A DNA stretch of 40,271 bases from Planctomycetaceae bacterium (GCA_005789975.1 SXWC01000175.1:1-40271), one strand, 5' to 3'; numbered from the stretch's first letter, positions 15,525 to 23,767 are shown. The notes: a model not told the origin generated them from the sequence alone. Numbers and translations: made by a program.

Positions 15525-16681
15525 CGTGCCGCCTCGTAGAGCATCGCCAGATCGGCGGCGGTCACCGGCCGTGGATTGAACGATCCCGTCCATTGCGACG
15601 CCGCGAGGGGGGCGAGCAGACCGATGTCGGGCGCCGGGATCCCGCACTCGCGGAGCGAGGTCAGCAGGTGCGATGCCCGGAGGAGGTCTGCCAGCCAGCC
15701 AGCCAGTCGTTCCCCCGCGGTCGCCGCCCCGGTCTCGACTCCGATCTCGCCGAGCAGTTCGCCGTAGCCGGCACCGCAGGCCCGGCCGTTGAAGCGGACC
15801 ACGTGCGGCAGCATCACGCCGACGGCCTGTCCGTGGATCACGCCGTGCACCGCCGTGAGCGGATTGGCCAGCGCGTGGGCCGCGCCGAGCATGGAGTTTT
15901 CGATCGCAAAACCGGCCAGCGCCGCGCCGAGCTGCACGGCCGAACGGGCCGCGATGCTGCCGCCATCGACGAGCACCTCCGGAAGATTGCGGGCCAACAG
16001 CCGCCATGCCTCCCGGGAAAACATCCGTGAGACCGGCGTGGCCGCCGTGCTGACGTGGCTCTCCACGGCGTGCGACACCGCATCGATACCGGTGACCGCG
16101 GCGAGCGAACGCGGCTGCGTGAGCGTGAGATTCACGTCGAGGATCGCGAGGCGGAACGCGGCCCGGGGATCGCCGCAGGCCATCTTCGCACCGGAGTCGG
16201 AGTCGGTGATGAGTGCGAACGACTGCGTCTCGCTTCCGGTGCCCGCCGTGGTCGGCACGGCGATCGACGGCAGGAGCGGGCCGGTGGCCGAGGCACGGCC
16301 CCGGTAGTCCTGCATCCGACCGCCGCAGGAGATGAGGAAGTTGATCCCCTTCGCGCAGTCCATCGAACTGCCGCCGCCGAGTCCCACGAGCAGATCGGGG
16401 CGGAAGTCGCGGGCGAAGGCCGTGCCCGCCTCGACTTCGGCCGATGTGGGGTTCTCCGTGAATGCCGAGAAGAGGCCGGTCACGAGCCCCGCGGCCTCGA
16501 GCGCTGCGATGCCCGCGGCGGTGTGCCCTGCCGCCACGATCCCCGCATCACTCGTCACCAGCACCCGGCTGGCGGCGAATTCGCGGGCCAGCGTGCCGAG
16601 GTGCGTCAGCGACCCGGGCCCCACGATGAGTCGCGTCGGGGCGCGAAAGCCGAACGAGGGTGGATCAATCGTCTGCGTCAC
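15521..16681 (-). CDS. Iron-type (group III) alcohol dehydrogenase
   Basis: The 386-residue protein belongs to the iron-containing alcohol dehydrogenase family. The dinucleotide-binding GLGGGSSMDCAKG and PTTAGTGSETQ segments are typical; the metal ligands are Asp and His in GIDAVSHAVE and the two His in the AVHGVIHGQAVGVMLPH segment. It should interconvert an aldehyde and an alcohol with NAD(P)H. The start is GTG at 16681, which puts the fold ten residues from the N-terminus as usual; an in-frame GTG at 16711 would overlap the stop of the preceding aldehyde-dehydrogenase-like gene in a GTGA (16708-16711) and add ten residues. Either way it is coupled to that gene, so the two probably share a substrate. 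The stop overlaps the propeller start. Confidence 0.9.
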   Translation of the reverse strand: MTQTIDPPSFGFRAPTRLIVGPGSLTHLGTLAREFAASRVLVTSDAGIVAAGHTAAGIAALEAAGLVTGLFSAFTENPTSAEVEAGTAFARDFRPDLLVGLGGGSSMDCAKGINFLISCGGRMQDYRGRASATGPLLPSIAVPTTAGTGSETQSFALITDSDSGAKMACGDPRAAFRLAILDVNLTLTQPRSLAAVTGIDAVSHAVESHVSTAATPVSRMFSREAWRLLARNLPEVLVDGGSIAARSAVQLGAALAGFAIENSMLGAAHALANPLTAVHGVIHGQAVGVMLPHVVRFNGRACGAGYGELLGEIGVETGAATAGERLAGWLADLLRASHLLTSLRECGIPAPDIGLLAPLAASQWTGSFNPRPVTAADLAMLYEAAR

Positions 16682-16707
16682 GGGGCATTCCGGCGAGGTG
16701 GCGGAGG

Positions 16708-18135
16708 TCACGCCGACGTGGCTGCCGGCACCTGCAGCGCCCGCGACCTGTAGAGAAAGTCGATGATGTTGCCCTCGTGCGGCTGCAGCCAGTCGAGCTT
16801 CGTCGTCGGGATCGGGCCGAGGTTGAGCCGGTCGATGTGGGTGCACGCCATGAGCCGGTCCCGGAATGCCCTGTCGTGCGTGATCGCCGAGCAGACGAGC
16901 GTCGGGCCGATCGCATCGAGCATCCGCTCCTGCGGGCACTCGACCACGCTCACGAACGGAAACATGTATTCTCCCTTCGCGATCGCGGGCTCCGGGCTGG
17001 CACAGTGCGCGACCGTGGGCCGGAGCCATCCGCAGCGTTCGCCCTCGACGAGCCGCGGGCCGTAGGCAGCCGTCGCGTGCGTCACGCCGCGCTCCTTCAG
17101 GCCGCCTTCGATCTGCCCCCAGATCGCCTTGGCGGCACCGGGAATCGTGAACGCGGCGAGCTTGGCTTCCGGATCGTCGGGCTGCTTCACGTCGATCGGA
17201 CCGAGTCGCTCGGCGACGGCGTCGGCGATCGCCTTCGTGTGCCGGCTGGCGTAGATCGCCGAGGCGTTGATGCAGCCGCGGCCGCTGTTGAGAGCGACGC
17301 TCTCGCACATCATGTCGAGGTGTTTCTCCCAGTCGTCCACGGAATCGTCGCCGAGAAGGATCTTGGAGAAGCCGGGGCCGTGCACCTGCACGCCGGGGTT
17401 GCCGCGGTACTGGTCCACCGTCTTGGCGCTGCCGAAGATCATCGAGCGGCGACAGCCGGCGAGGATGCCGGCGCCCACGTCGGTCGTGCCCGGATAGAGG
17501 CTGATCGCCTCGGCGGGGATGCCCGCCTCCACCATGGCGGCCGCCATGCGGTAGGGAGTCCAGGGCTCCTGGCTGCCCGGCTTCATCACGAGGCCGACGC
17601 CAAGGGCGATCACCGGCAGCCAGAGTGTGTGCACCCCGGGCGAGTTGGAGGGAAGCACGAGGCCGAGCACCGGCGATTGGGCCTGGTAGCTCACCGTCAC
17701 GCCACGTTGCTCCACGCCATGCCCCTGCCACAGGATCTTCGTGTCGAGCCCGCGGGAGAGGGCGTCGAGAATCCGGTCCATGTTCGAGAGCACGAACATG
17801 TTCTTCTGCATGTTGGCCCGACAGAGGCTCTCCGGCAGGCCGGTCGTGGCCGATTGGCACTTCACGAAGTCCTCGGGCGACTGCTTCGTGTCTCCGACGA
17901 CGACCGTGCCGTTCGCGTAGAGGTTGCCCGCGGTCTGCAGCCGCTCCACGATCTCCTCGGGGTCGATCGCGAGCAGGGCCGCCCGGGCCTGGGACGCCTT
18001 CTGCAGGTCGCGGCCCACGACCGCCCCGCCGATCTGGCTCACCTCGACGACGGGATCGCCGGTGAGGAAGTGGACGAGTGTCTCGCGTTCCAGGGATTCA
18101 TAGGGTTTGCCGTAGCGCCAGGCGGGAAGATGCAT
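16708..18135 (-). CDS. Aldehyde-dehydrogenase-fold enzyme, possibly an acyl reductase
   Basis: The 475-residue protein has the ALDH fold. The NAD(P)-site Lys185 (GLVMKPGSQEPW) and a modified FGSAK loop (about 234-238, replacing FTGS) are present, as is the catalytic Cys288 in SGRGCINAS. The segment that normally reads ELGGK and carries the general-base Glu is replaced by HGPGFSK (252-258), so that Glu is missing. Loss of this Glu is known in acylating ALDHs that work with thioesters instead of releasing acid by hydrolysis. The first 130 residues are atypical of plain ALDHs. I infer reduction of an activated acyl group to an aldehyde, LuxC-like, but oxidation cannot be excluded. It is followed directly by the alcohol dehydrogenase gene. 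Confidence 0.78.
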   Translation of the reverse strand: MHLPAWRYGKPYESLERETLVHFLTGDPVVEVSQIGGAVVGRDLQKASQARAALLAIDPEEIVERLQTAGNLYANGTVVVGDTKQSPEDFVKCQSATTGLPESLCRANMQKNMFVLSNMDRILDALSRGLDTKILWQGHGVEQRGVTVSYQAQSPVLGLVLPSNSPGVHTLWLPVIALGVGLVMKPGSQEPWTPYRMAAAMVEAGIPAEAISLYPGTTDVGAGILAGCRRSMIFGSAKTVDQYRGNPGVQVHGPGFSKILLGDDSVDDWEKHLDMMCESVALNSGRGCINASAIYASRHTKAIADAVAERLGPIDVKQPDDPEAKLAAFTIPGAAKAIWGQIEGGLKERGVTHATAAYGPRLVEGERCGWLRPTVAHCASPEPAIAKGEYMFPFVSVVECPQERMLDAIGPTLVCSAITHDRAFRDRLMACTHIDRLNLGPIPTTKLDWLQPHEGNIIDFLYRSRALQVPAATSA

Positions 18136-18240
18136 CGGAAGTCACTCGCGGGAAGGGAACAGAGGCTTCAGGATACCACCTGCGGGCCGGCATCCCCTCG
18201 CCCCCACATCCTGAGCCGGATCGCTCCGACAGGAAGCGGT

Positions 18241-19227
18241 TCAGTAGGCGTAGGCAAACCCGCTGGCGCCGCCCGACGGGCTCCCGATGCCGTCGAGCGA
18301 CCAGTTGTAGCTCGTGTAGACGGCGAGCCGCTGCGTCGGATTCCACTGCACTCCCACGCCGCTGACCAGATCGGAGGGAAAGTAGGGGATGCCCGCGGCG
18401 TTGTAGAAGCCCTGATAGAAGATCGCCAGCGTCGGGGTGAGCTGCTTCTGGACGGCCCACTGCGCGCCCAGATCGGGCAGGCTCAGGTCGTCAGGCAGAC
18501 TCTGGACGCCGTTCCCGTAGCAGCCGACATTCCATTCGATCACCCAGTCGCCCGGCAGGCGGTGATCGACCAGCAGGCTCATCCCCGGCTCGGTGCCGAT
18601 CTGGAACGGTCGTGAGGCGATGCCCGTGAGCAGGAACGTCTCCACCCCCACGATCGGCCAGTAAAGCAGATCCTTGTCGCCCCAGAGATGGATCTTGAGA
18701 TCGAACACGAGCGGCGCGAAACCATCGACCGCGGGATCGGTGGCCGTCGCTCCGACGACCGTGGGACCCTGGCTGATGATGCGAAACTCCACGTTGTCGG
18801 TGAGCCCGGTTCGCATCATGAACGGCCACGACCACGTCCCCGGAGTGCCGTCGTCGCCCGCCAGGGAATAGGTGCCCGGTACCGTCTCGATGTAGGAACG
18901 GCCCTTCGGAAGCGTCAGCGGGCTGTTGGGATAGTTCGCGGTGTCGGGCCCGGGACTGGAGATGTCGGCCGGAACGGGTGCGCCGGGGTCTCCCTCCGGA
19001 ATCAGGCGGTGCACGAGCCGGTAGACGAAGTTGTCGTCACTCGGCGTCGCCGCAGGCTCGGGCTCGTCAAACTCCGTCACCTTGAACATCGCCACCGGCA
19101 CGATCTCCGGCGGCTCCGCGGCGCCACCCGCCATTCCCGCCGCGAGCCATCCCAGCACGACCGCCGCCGCGAGTGACGCCGGCCGAAAGCCTCGGCCCAC
19201 CGGAAATCGCAGTCGCTGGCACACCAT
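18241..19227 (-). CDS. Exported protein resembling the MetA/phenol-degradation outer-membrane barrel family
   Basis: The 328-residue protein has an N-terminal signal peptide (hydrophobic about 18-35) and a low-complexity linker, then a region rich in alternating hydrophobic residues and aromatic belts. LPKGRSYIETVPGTYSL, MRTGLTDNVEFRIISQGP and PIVGVETFLLTG resemble the putative outer-membrane transporters annotated as MetA pathway of phenol degradation. The C-terminus ends SGFAYAY, with an aromatic last residue as in BAM-assembled barrels. It probably sits in the outer membrane and could pass or bind a hydrophobic compound. It lies between the adenylating enzyme and the ALDH-like gene on the same strand, with gaps of 213 and 105 bases. 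The barrel assignment is by pattern, not by alignment. Confidence 0.65.
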   Translation of the reverse strand: MVCQRLRFPVGRGFRPASLAAAVVLGWLAAGMAGGAAEPPEIVPVAMFKVTEFDEPEPAATPSDDNFVYRLVHRLIPEGDPGAPVPADISSPGPDTANYPNSPLTLPKGRSYIETVPGTYSLAGDDGTPGTWSWPFMMRTGLTDNVEFRIISQGPTVVGATATDPAVDGFAPLVFDLKIHLWGDKDLLYWPIVGVETFLLTGIASRPFQIGTEPGMSLLVDHRLPGDWVIEWNVGCYGNGVQSLPDDLSLPDLGAQWAVQKQLTPTLAIFYQGFYNAAGIPYFPSDLVSGVGVQWNPTQRLAVYTSYNWSLDGIGSPSGGASGFAYAY

Positions 19228-19282
19228 CGGGCAAACCCCGGAAAACGCGGAGCACGTCTGCCGTCATTTTCGGCATTTCACC

Positions 19283-19322
19283 CGCCGGCGTGCACCGTTC
19301 GATCGCTCCGCACACGCCGGCG
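19283..19322. other. Intergenic inverted repeat (10-bp stem)
   Basis: CGCCGGCGTG at 19283-19292 is perfectly complementary to CACGCCGGCG at 19313-19322 with a 20-base loop. It lies between the adenylating-enzyme gene and the outer-membrane gene, both on the minus strand. Neither strand has a U-run after it, so it is not a plain intrinsic terminator; an mRNA-processing or stability hairpin is possible. The central nine base pairs match the terminator stem at 28990-29033. Confidence 0.5.
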
Positions 19323-19440
19323 TCGCCCAGAGTCCGCCATCTGCCCAGCGTGGACGCGGGGCGTTGGCGGTCGCCAGAAAATCCCGGCAACGCGGGGGCC
19401 CGGGGGCGGGCTGGCAATCTGGCGAGGCTCAGGACTCGCG

Positions 19441-20583
19441 TCAGTACACACCCACGGTCGTGGTCGCCGCCAACTCACGGAATGGGCGAACGCCGCTGAT
19501 GCCGTCCCATGGATATTTCACGTAGGGCAATTCCCGCTCGCCCTCGTCCCGCTCCAGGAACCCCGGGATGAAGGTCTCCTTCGTGAGCGTGGTGAGACGC
19601 ACGCGGCCGGTGCCGCCGTAGGCGACGAGTTCGTCAGGGGCGTCGAAATTCACCACCTCGATCACCGCGCGGGGCTGCGGAGCGTAGTAGGCGATCGTGT
19701 AGCCGTCGGCGGGCACGACGGGGCGGCTCGCCGCCAGACCCATCAGGGTGTTGCCGTAGGTGGGCGTCATGAAGGCGCCGTCGAGGAGTTCCTCGACCGC
19801 GAACCTTGTCCACTGCGGCGTGAACTCGGTGCCCCCCGAGAAGATGCCGGTGATCCCGGCCTTCCCGATCGTCGTGCCCTTCTTTTCGAGCGCCAGGGCG
19901 AGGGCCTCGAGCAGCTTCGGCGTCGTGAACATGCAGCGGATCTCGTGGCCTGCCTCGAGAATCGTGATCGCCTGATCGATGCAATGCTGCTTGTAGGCCT
20001 CGAGATGCTCCATCCAGCCCTTCTGGATGAGCTTGATCACCCAGCGGGGATCGAGATCGACGCAGAAGCAGATCCCGCCGCGGAACTGCGCGAGGTGCTC
20101 GATCGAAAGCCGCAGCCGCCGCGGACCCGACGGGCCGAGCATCAGCCAGTTGGCTCCCTTCGGGAAATACTCCTCGGGCAACGTCGCCGAGAACTGTTCG
20201 TAGTCGGTGCGGAAGTCGCGGGAGTTGTAGCGCGACTTGGGCACGCCCGTCGTCCCGCCGGTCTCGAACACAAAAACCGGCTGATCGGCCAGACCCTTCG
20301 GCACCCAACGCCGCACGGGGCCACCGCGGAGCCACTCGTCCTCGAACGGCGGAAATTTCTTGAGATCGTCGAAGCACCGCACCTCGGTGAGGGGATCGAA
20401 GGAAAGCCTCGTCGCCTCCTCGAGCCAGAACGGACAGCCGGTCGAGGGATGGAAGTGCCAGGCCATCATCTCGATGGTGTGCGCGTCGAGCTCGGCCCGG
20501 GCCTTCTTTACTCCCTCGTCGCCCGCCACCTCGAAGACCGGCGGCTTTTGGGAACACGATCCCGACGGCGAGGCGCTGGCCAT
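19441..20583 (-). CDS. Adenylate-forming enzyme, LuxE/PaaK-like, without the C-terminal subdomain
   Basis: The 380-residue protein belongs to the acyl-adenylate superfamily. The ATP-binding P-loop is ETGGTTGVPKS (107-117), followed by an SGGTEFT segment and TYGNTLMG, which stand at the places of the A4/A5 motifs, and GRVRLTTLTKETFIPGFLERD near residue 340, like the GRVVxTxL...P..RYRTGD region of PaaK. The chain stops about there, so the mobile C-terminal domain with the A10 lysine is absent, as in LuxE acyl-protein synthetase (about 370 residues). I infer activation of a carboxylic acid as acyl-AMP and perhaps transfer to a protein thiol. AAAGG is well placed before the ATG. It follows an unknown 156-residue protein and heads toward ALDH- and ADH-type genes, which supports a reductive route. 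Substrate unknown. Confidence 0.75.
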   Translation of the reverse strand: MASASPSGSCSQKPPVFEVAGDEGVKKARAELDAHTIEMMAWHFHPSTGCPFWLEEATRLSFDPLTEVRCFDDLKKFPPFEDEWLRGGPVRRWVPKGLADQPVFVFETGGTTGVPKSRYNSRDFRTDYEQFSATLPEEYFPKGANWLMLGPSGPRRLRLSIEHLAQFRGGICFCVDLDPRWVIKLIQKGWMEHLEAYKQHCIDQAITILEAGHEIRCMFTTPKLLEALALALEKKGTTIGKAGITGIFSGGTEFTPQWTRFAVEELLDGAFMTPTYGNTLMGLAASRPVVPADGYTIAYYAPQPRAVIEVVNFDAPDELVAYGGTGRVRLTTLTKETFIPGFLERDEGERELPYVKYPWDGISGVRPFRELAATTTVGVY

Positions 20584-20648
20584 GAACGACCTTTCTTGCG
20601 GGGTGGGGCGGGGGGCGGAAGGTTCGCGGACGGCGGGGCCGCGGTCGG

Positions 20649-21119
20649 TCAGGTGTCCGCCGGGGTCTCGGACTGGGGCAGGGGGGCGCCGAGCTGCGCG
20701 AAGAGTTGCAGCACGCCATTGAAGTGGGCGAGCCGCGGGCCGTAGCGGTCGATGAACTCACCGAGGGCGTATTCGCTGTCGGAGAAGTCGTCGGCGTTGT
20801 CGGCCGCTTCCTGCGCGATGCCGGAGAGAAACTCCGCGTGCACCTTCGCGAGCGACTCAGCGGCCTGTCGGCAGGCCTTCGTGAGCTGCGGGTTGGCTTC
20901 CTTCCAGGCCTTGAGTTCCGCCGTCCGCTGCCGCTGCTGGGACGAGACCTGGTTGACCAGCTCCATGAGCAGTTCGCACGAACGGTGCTGCCCGGCGACG
21001 AGGTCGCGGAGCAGTTGGTTGGTCTCGGCGAGGTCGCCCGGGGGGGGCGGCCGACTCCCGGATGAGACCGTGCCGGCCGAGATGTCGAACTGCGAAAAGA
21101 TCGGAGGACCGTCGCTCAT
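20649..21119 (-). CDS. Unknown helical protein at the head of the acyl-activation run
   Basis: I do not recognise this 156-residue protein. The first 25 residues are Gly/Pro/Ser-rich and probably disordered. Residues about 28-110 form long charged amphipathic helices (LAETNQLLRDLVAGQHRSCE, then LVNQVSSQQRQRTAELKAWK) suggesting a coiled coil or helical bundle; the C-terminal part has FIDRYGPRLAHFNGVLQLFA, also helical. There is no signal peptide or membrane segment and no Cys-rich or nucleotide-binding motif. It is 65 bases upstream of the adenylating enzyme on the same strand, so it may be a partner or carrier of that enzyme. The start could be ATG 21119 or 21131; neither has a strong Shine-Dalgarno sequence. 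Confidence 0.65.
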   Translation of the reverse strand: MSDGPPIFSQFDISAGTVSSGSRPPPPGDLAETNQLLRDLVAGQHRSCELLMELVNQVSSQQRQRTAELKAWKEANPQLTKACRQAAESLAKVHAEFLSGIAQEAADNADDFSDSEYALGEFIDRYGPRLAHFNGVLQLFAQLGAPLPQSETPADT

Positions 21120-21373
21120 GGGCTCGCCCATCCTGGGGTGGTGGCCGTGATTCACCGACTCGACCCACCGGCAATCGTAAGCAGGGCGGACCGGTTTTTC
21201 CACGAACCGGGGCGGATATTCAGCCGCACTGGCAGGGTTTACCCAGCTTCGCGGCCTTTTCGTCGATCCCTGCGAGGGCTCAAGTGCCCGACCAAGACGC
21301 CCGATGCAAGGGGGTGCCGGGGAGCGGAGTCAGGGAAGGCGTCCGCAGCGGTGGTGTGGAGCGGCGAAGCAGC

Positions 21374-21886
21374 ATGCAGCAGCAGGCGGACGCCCGTGCC
21401 GACGGGCCATCGTTCGGGTTTCTCACGGCGGTCGATTCGCCGGTGCACGGTCTCTTCGGCGGCTATCTCGTCGTCGATGCCCTCGGCCGGCCCCTGGAGT
21501 TTCACTGCACGGCGCCCCAGAAGGTGACCCGCGCCCAGCAGATTCTCTACGGCCCGACGCTCCACGGTCATCTCCATGGCCAGCAGATCGGCGGTGCCCT
21601 GCTCGCGGAGAGCAGGGTCACGGCCGCCGTCGTGCTCACCGACCACGACGCGATGCTCCATGTCCGTCCGCACACCAAACTCCCGGTCGCCCTGGTGCAG
21701 GCACTCGACGGCGAGCCTCCTGCGGCCGGATTCACCTTGGGGGCCGCCCGCGTCAGCCCGCATCCGCAGGATCTGGCCGACGAGCAGGCGATCCGTGAGC
21801 GGCTGGCGGAACTGGCCTTGGCGGTCGACCTCCGCGAACCGTTCGATCGGATTCGCGCCGCGATCGACGAGGCACAGCGGCACTAG
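21374..21886 (+). CDS. Unrecognised 170-residue protein upstream of a SNF2 helicase
   Basis: I cannot name a family for this protein. It reads as real coding sequence: GFLTAVDSPVHGLFGGYLVVDALGRPLEFHCT, then TRAQQILYGPTLHGHLHGQQIGGALL, and a segment AAVVLTDHDAMLHVRPH rich in Asp/His that could bind metal, though no known motif matches. The first ten residues are polar and probably disordered. There is no signal peptide or membrane helix. I choose the ATG at 21374 because the sequence upstream in frame (from 21062) is the antisense of a promoter region and looks non-coding. It is followed 132 bases later by the SNF2 gene on the same strand and diverges from the unknown helical protein. Confidence 0.6.
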   Translation: MQQQADARADGPSFGFLTAVDSPVHGLFGGYLVVDALGRPLEFHCTAPQKVTRAQQILYGPTLHGHLHGQQIGGALLAESRVTAAVVLTDHDAMLHVRPHTKLPVALVQALDGEPPAAGFTLGAARVSPHPQDLADEQAIRERLAELALAVDLREPFDRIRAAIDEAQRH

Positions 21887-22018
21887 CGGGACGGGATGGG
21901 TGAAGTGAAGGACGGCAGGGGTGGCGCGGCCACCGGCGGGGACTCCGGGCATGGCAGCGCGGAGGCCGCGGCCGGGCACGATCGCTTCAGATCAACGGCA
22001 TGGGTTCGAGGACAGCGG

Positions 22019-23767
22019 ATGAATGATCGCGCCGGCCGCATTCGGTCGCTCACCCCGGACGAGTTGGCGCTGGCCGCCTGCTCGATCCGGTCGCCGTTCG
22101 ATCTGCGGCTGCCACGCCCCCCGGCGCTCCGCTTGCCGGTCACGGGGCCGTCGCCGGCGGTGGTGCGGTTCGACCTGTTGGCCGGCCGGCCGGCGGTGAC
22201 GAGCTACCGCTTCGCACCGGCTGCCGACGCGCAGCCGCCACGCGTCGCCGCGGCCTCACGCGATCCGAAGACCGGATCGCCGCCGTCCCCGCCGACCGTC
22301 CGCACCCGGATCACCCCCCCCCGCGACGTCGTCAAGCTCTCGGAGCGGTTCTTCTACCTGCTCCAGCCCGACCTTCAGACGATGCTGGACGGCGCGGCGC
22401 TCGAGTTTCCCCGGCAGCCTTTCCCCTTCCAGCTCGATGGCATGGCGTTTCTCATGCCCCGGCACGGTGCCGTGCTGGCCGACGAGATGGGGCTCGGAAA
22501 GTCGATGCAGGCCATCTCCTCGATCAGGCTGCTCGTGCGGTCGGGGGAAGCCCGACGCGTGCTCGTCGTCTGTCCGAAGGGGCTCGTCTCGAACTGGGCC
22601 CGTGAACTTGCCGACTGGGCTCCCGAACTCGTCGTGGCCGTGATCGAAGGCGATCAACAACGGCGGCGCTGGCAGTGGAGCCTCGCCGACGTGCCGGTGA
22701 AGGTGGCCAACTACGAGGTGGTCGTGCGGGATCGCGAGCTCGTGGCGGAACTCGGCCTCTCCTTCGATCTCGTCGTGCTCGACGAGGCGCAGCGGATCAA
22801 GAACCGCTCCAGTCAGACGAGCCAGGCCATTCGCTCGCTCGATCGCCGCCGGTCATGGGCCCTGACCGGCACTCCGATCGAGAATAGCGCCGAGGATCTC
22901 GTCGGCATCTTCGAGTTCGTGTCTCCGGGGACGCTCGCCGACCGGATGCCTCCCAGGGAGATGGGCGCGGCTGCCGCCGACCATATCCTGCGGCGGACGA
23001 AGGAGAAGGTGCTCAAGGACATGCCCCCCCGGCTCAATCGAGACGAGCGGATCGAACTCACCGCCGAGCAGCGGGAAACCTACCGCCGGGCCGAGGAGGA
23101 GGGCGTCTTGCGGCTCGCCGAGATGGGCCGTGAGGCGACGATCCAGCACGTCTTCGAACTCGTCCTCCGCCTCAAGCAGATCTGCAACTTCGACACGGCC
23201 ACGGGCGAGAGCGCGAAACTCGAGTGCCTCCAGGCCGAGCTCGAGGAGGTGCAGGCCAGCGGCCGCAAGGCCCTCGTCTTCAGCCAATGGGTCGAGACGC
23301 TCGGCCGTCTCGACAAGGGCCTCGCGAGGTTCGGGGCGCTGCAGTATCACGGCGGGATGTCGACCGTCGCCCGCGACGAGGCCATCCGGCGGTTTCGGCA
23401 GGAAAAAAAGCATTCGGTGCTGCTCCTCTCGTATGGAGCGGGCGCCGTGGGGCTCAACCTCCAGTTCTCGCAGTATGTCTTCCTCTTCGACCGCTGGTGG
23501 AATCCCGCGGTCGAGGATCAGGCGATCAACCGCGCCCATCGGATCGGCGCGGCGGGGGCCGTGACCGTCACCCGTTTCCTTTCCGCCGACACGATCGAGG
23601 AGCGGATCGACGAGGTGCTCCGCCGCAAGCGGGATCTCTCCGACACGATCCTCTCGCAGGCCGAGCCGCCCGCATCGAGCGGCCTCACCGCCGAGGAACT
23701 CTTCGCCCTCTTCAAGCTTCCCGCGCCCCTGCGGTCGCCGGCCGGTCGCCCCGCCGCCGCCGCCTGA
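22019..23767 (+). CDS. SNF2/Rad54-family DEAD-like helicase
   Basis: The 582-residue protein is a superfamily 2 helicase-like ATPase of the SNF2 group, which translocate on double-stranded DNA and remodel protein-DNA complexes. Walker A is DEMGLGKS (155-162), motif II is DEAQ (255-258) where DEAH is usual, motif III is SWALTGTPIENS, and the C-terminal RecA domain has LLLSYGAGAVGLNL, FDRWWNPAVEDQAINRAHRIG (split here as FDRWWNPAVEDQ and QAINRAHRIG) and a TIEERI segment. The first 100 residues are unique and contain a disordered Pro/Ala/Arg region; no SWIM zinc finger is seen. The ATG at 22019 has GAGGA six bases upstream; an earlier in-frame ATG at 21896 adds a low-complexity leader. Its partner and target are unknown. 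Confidence 0.92.
   Translation: MNDRAGRIRSLTPDELALAACSIRSPFDLRLPRPPALRLPVTGPSPAVVRFDLLAGRPAVTSYRFAPAADAQPPRVAAASRDPKTGSPPSPPTVRTRITPPRDVVKLSERFFYLLQPDLQTMLDGAALEFPRQPFPFQLDGMAFLMPRHGAVLADEMGLGKSMQAISSIRLLVRSGEARRVLVVCPKGLVSNWARELADWAPELVVAVIEGDQQRRRWQWSLADVPVKVANYEVVVRDRELVAELGLSFDLVVLDEAQRIKNRSSQTSQAIRSLDRRRSWALTGTPIENSAEDLVGIFEFVSPGTLADRMPPREMGAAAADHILRRTKEKVLKDMPPRLNRDERIELTAEQRETYRRAEEEGVLRLAEMGREATIQHVFELVLRLKQICNFDTATGESAKLECLQAELEEVQASGRKALVFSQWVETLGRLDKGLARFGALQYHGGMSTVARDEAIRRFRQEKKHSVLLLSYGAGAVGLNLQFSQYVFLFDRWWNPAVEDQAINRAHRIGAAGAVTVTRFLSADTIEERIDEVLRRKRDLSDTILSQAEPPASSGLTAEELFALFKLPAPLRSPAGRPAAAA

Noticed and set aside
16660..18615. A 651-codon plus-strand frame opposite the ALDH-like gene
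   Set aside because: It is the antisense of a well-motivated ALDH-fold gene with Cys288 and Lys185; the antisense product has no recognisable domain.
21191..21210. Palindrome CCGGTT/AACCGG with an 8-base loop between divergent genes
   Set aside because: Could be an operator, but no promoter elements can be placed around it and short GC-rich palindromes are common here.
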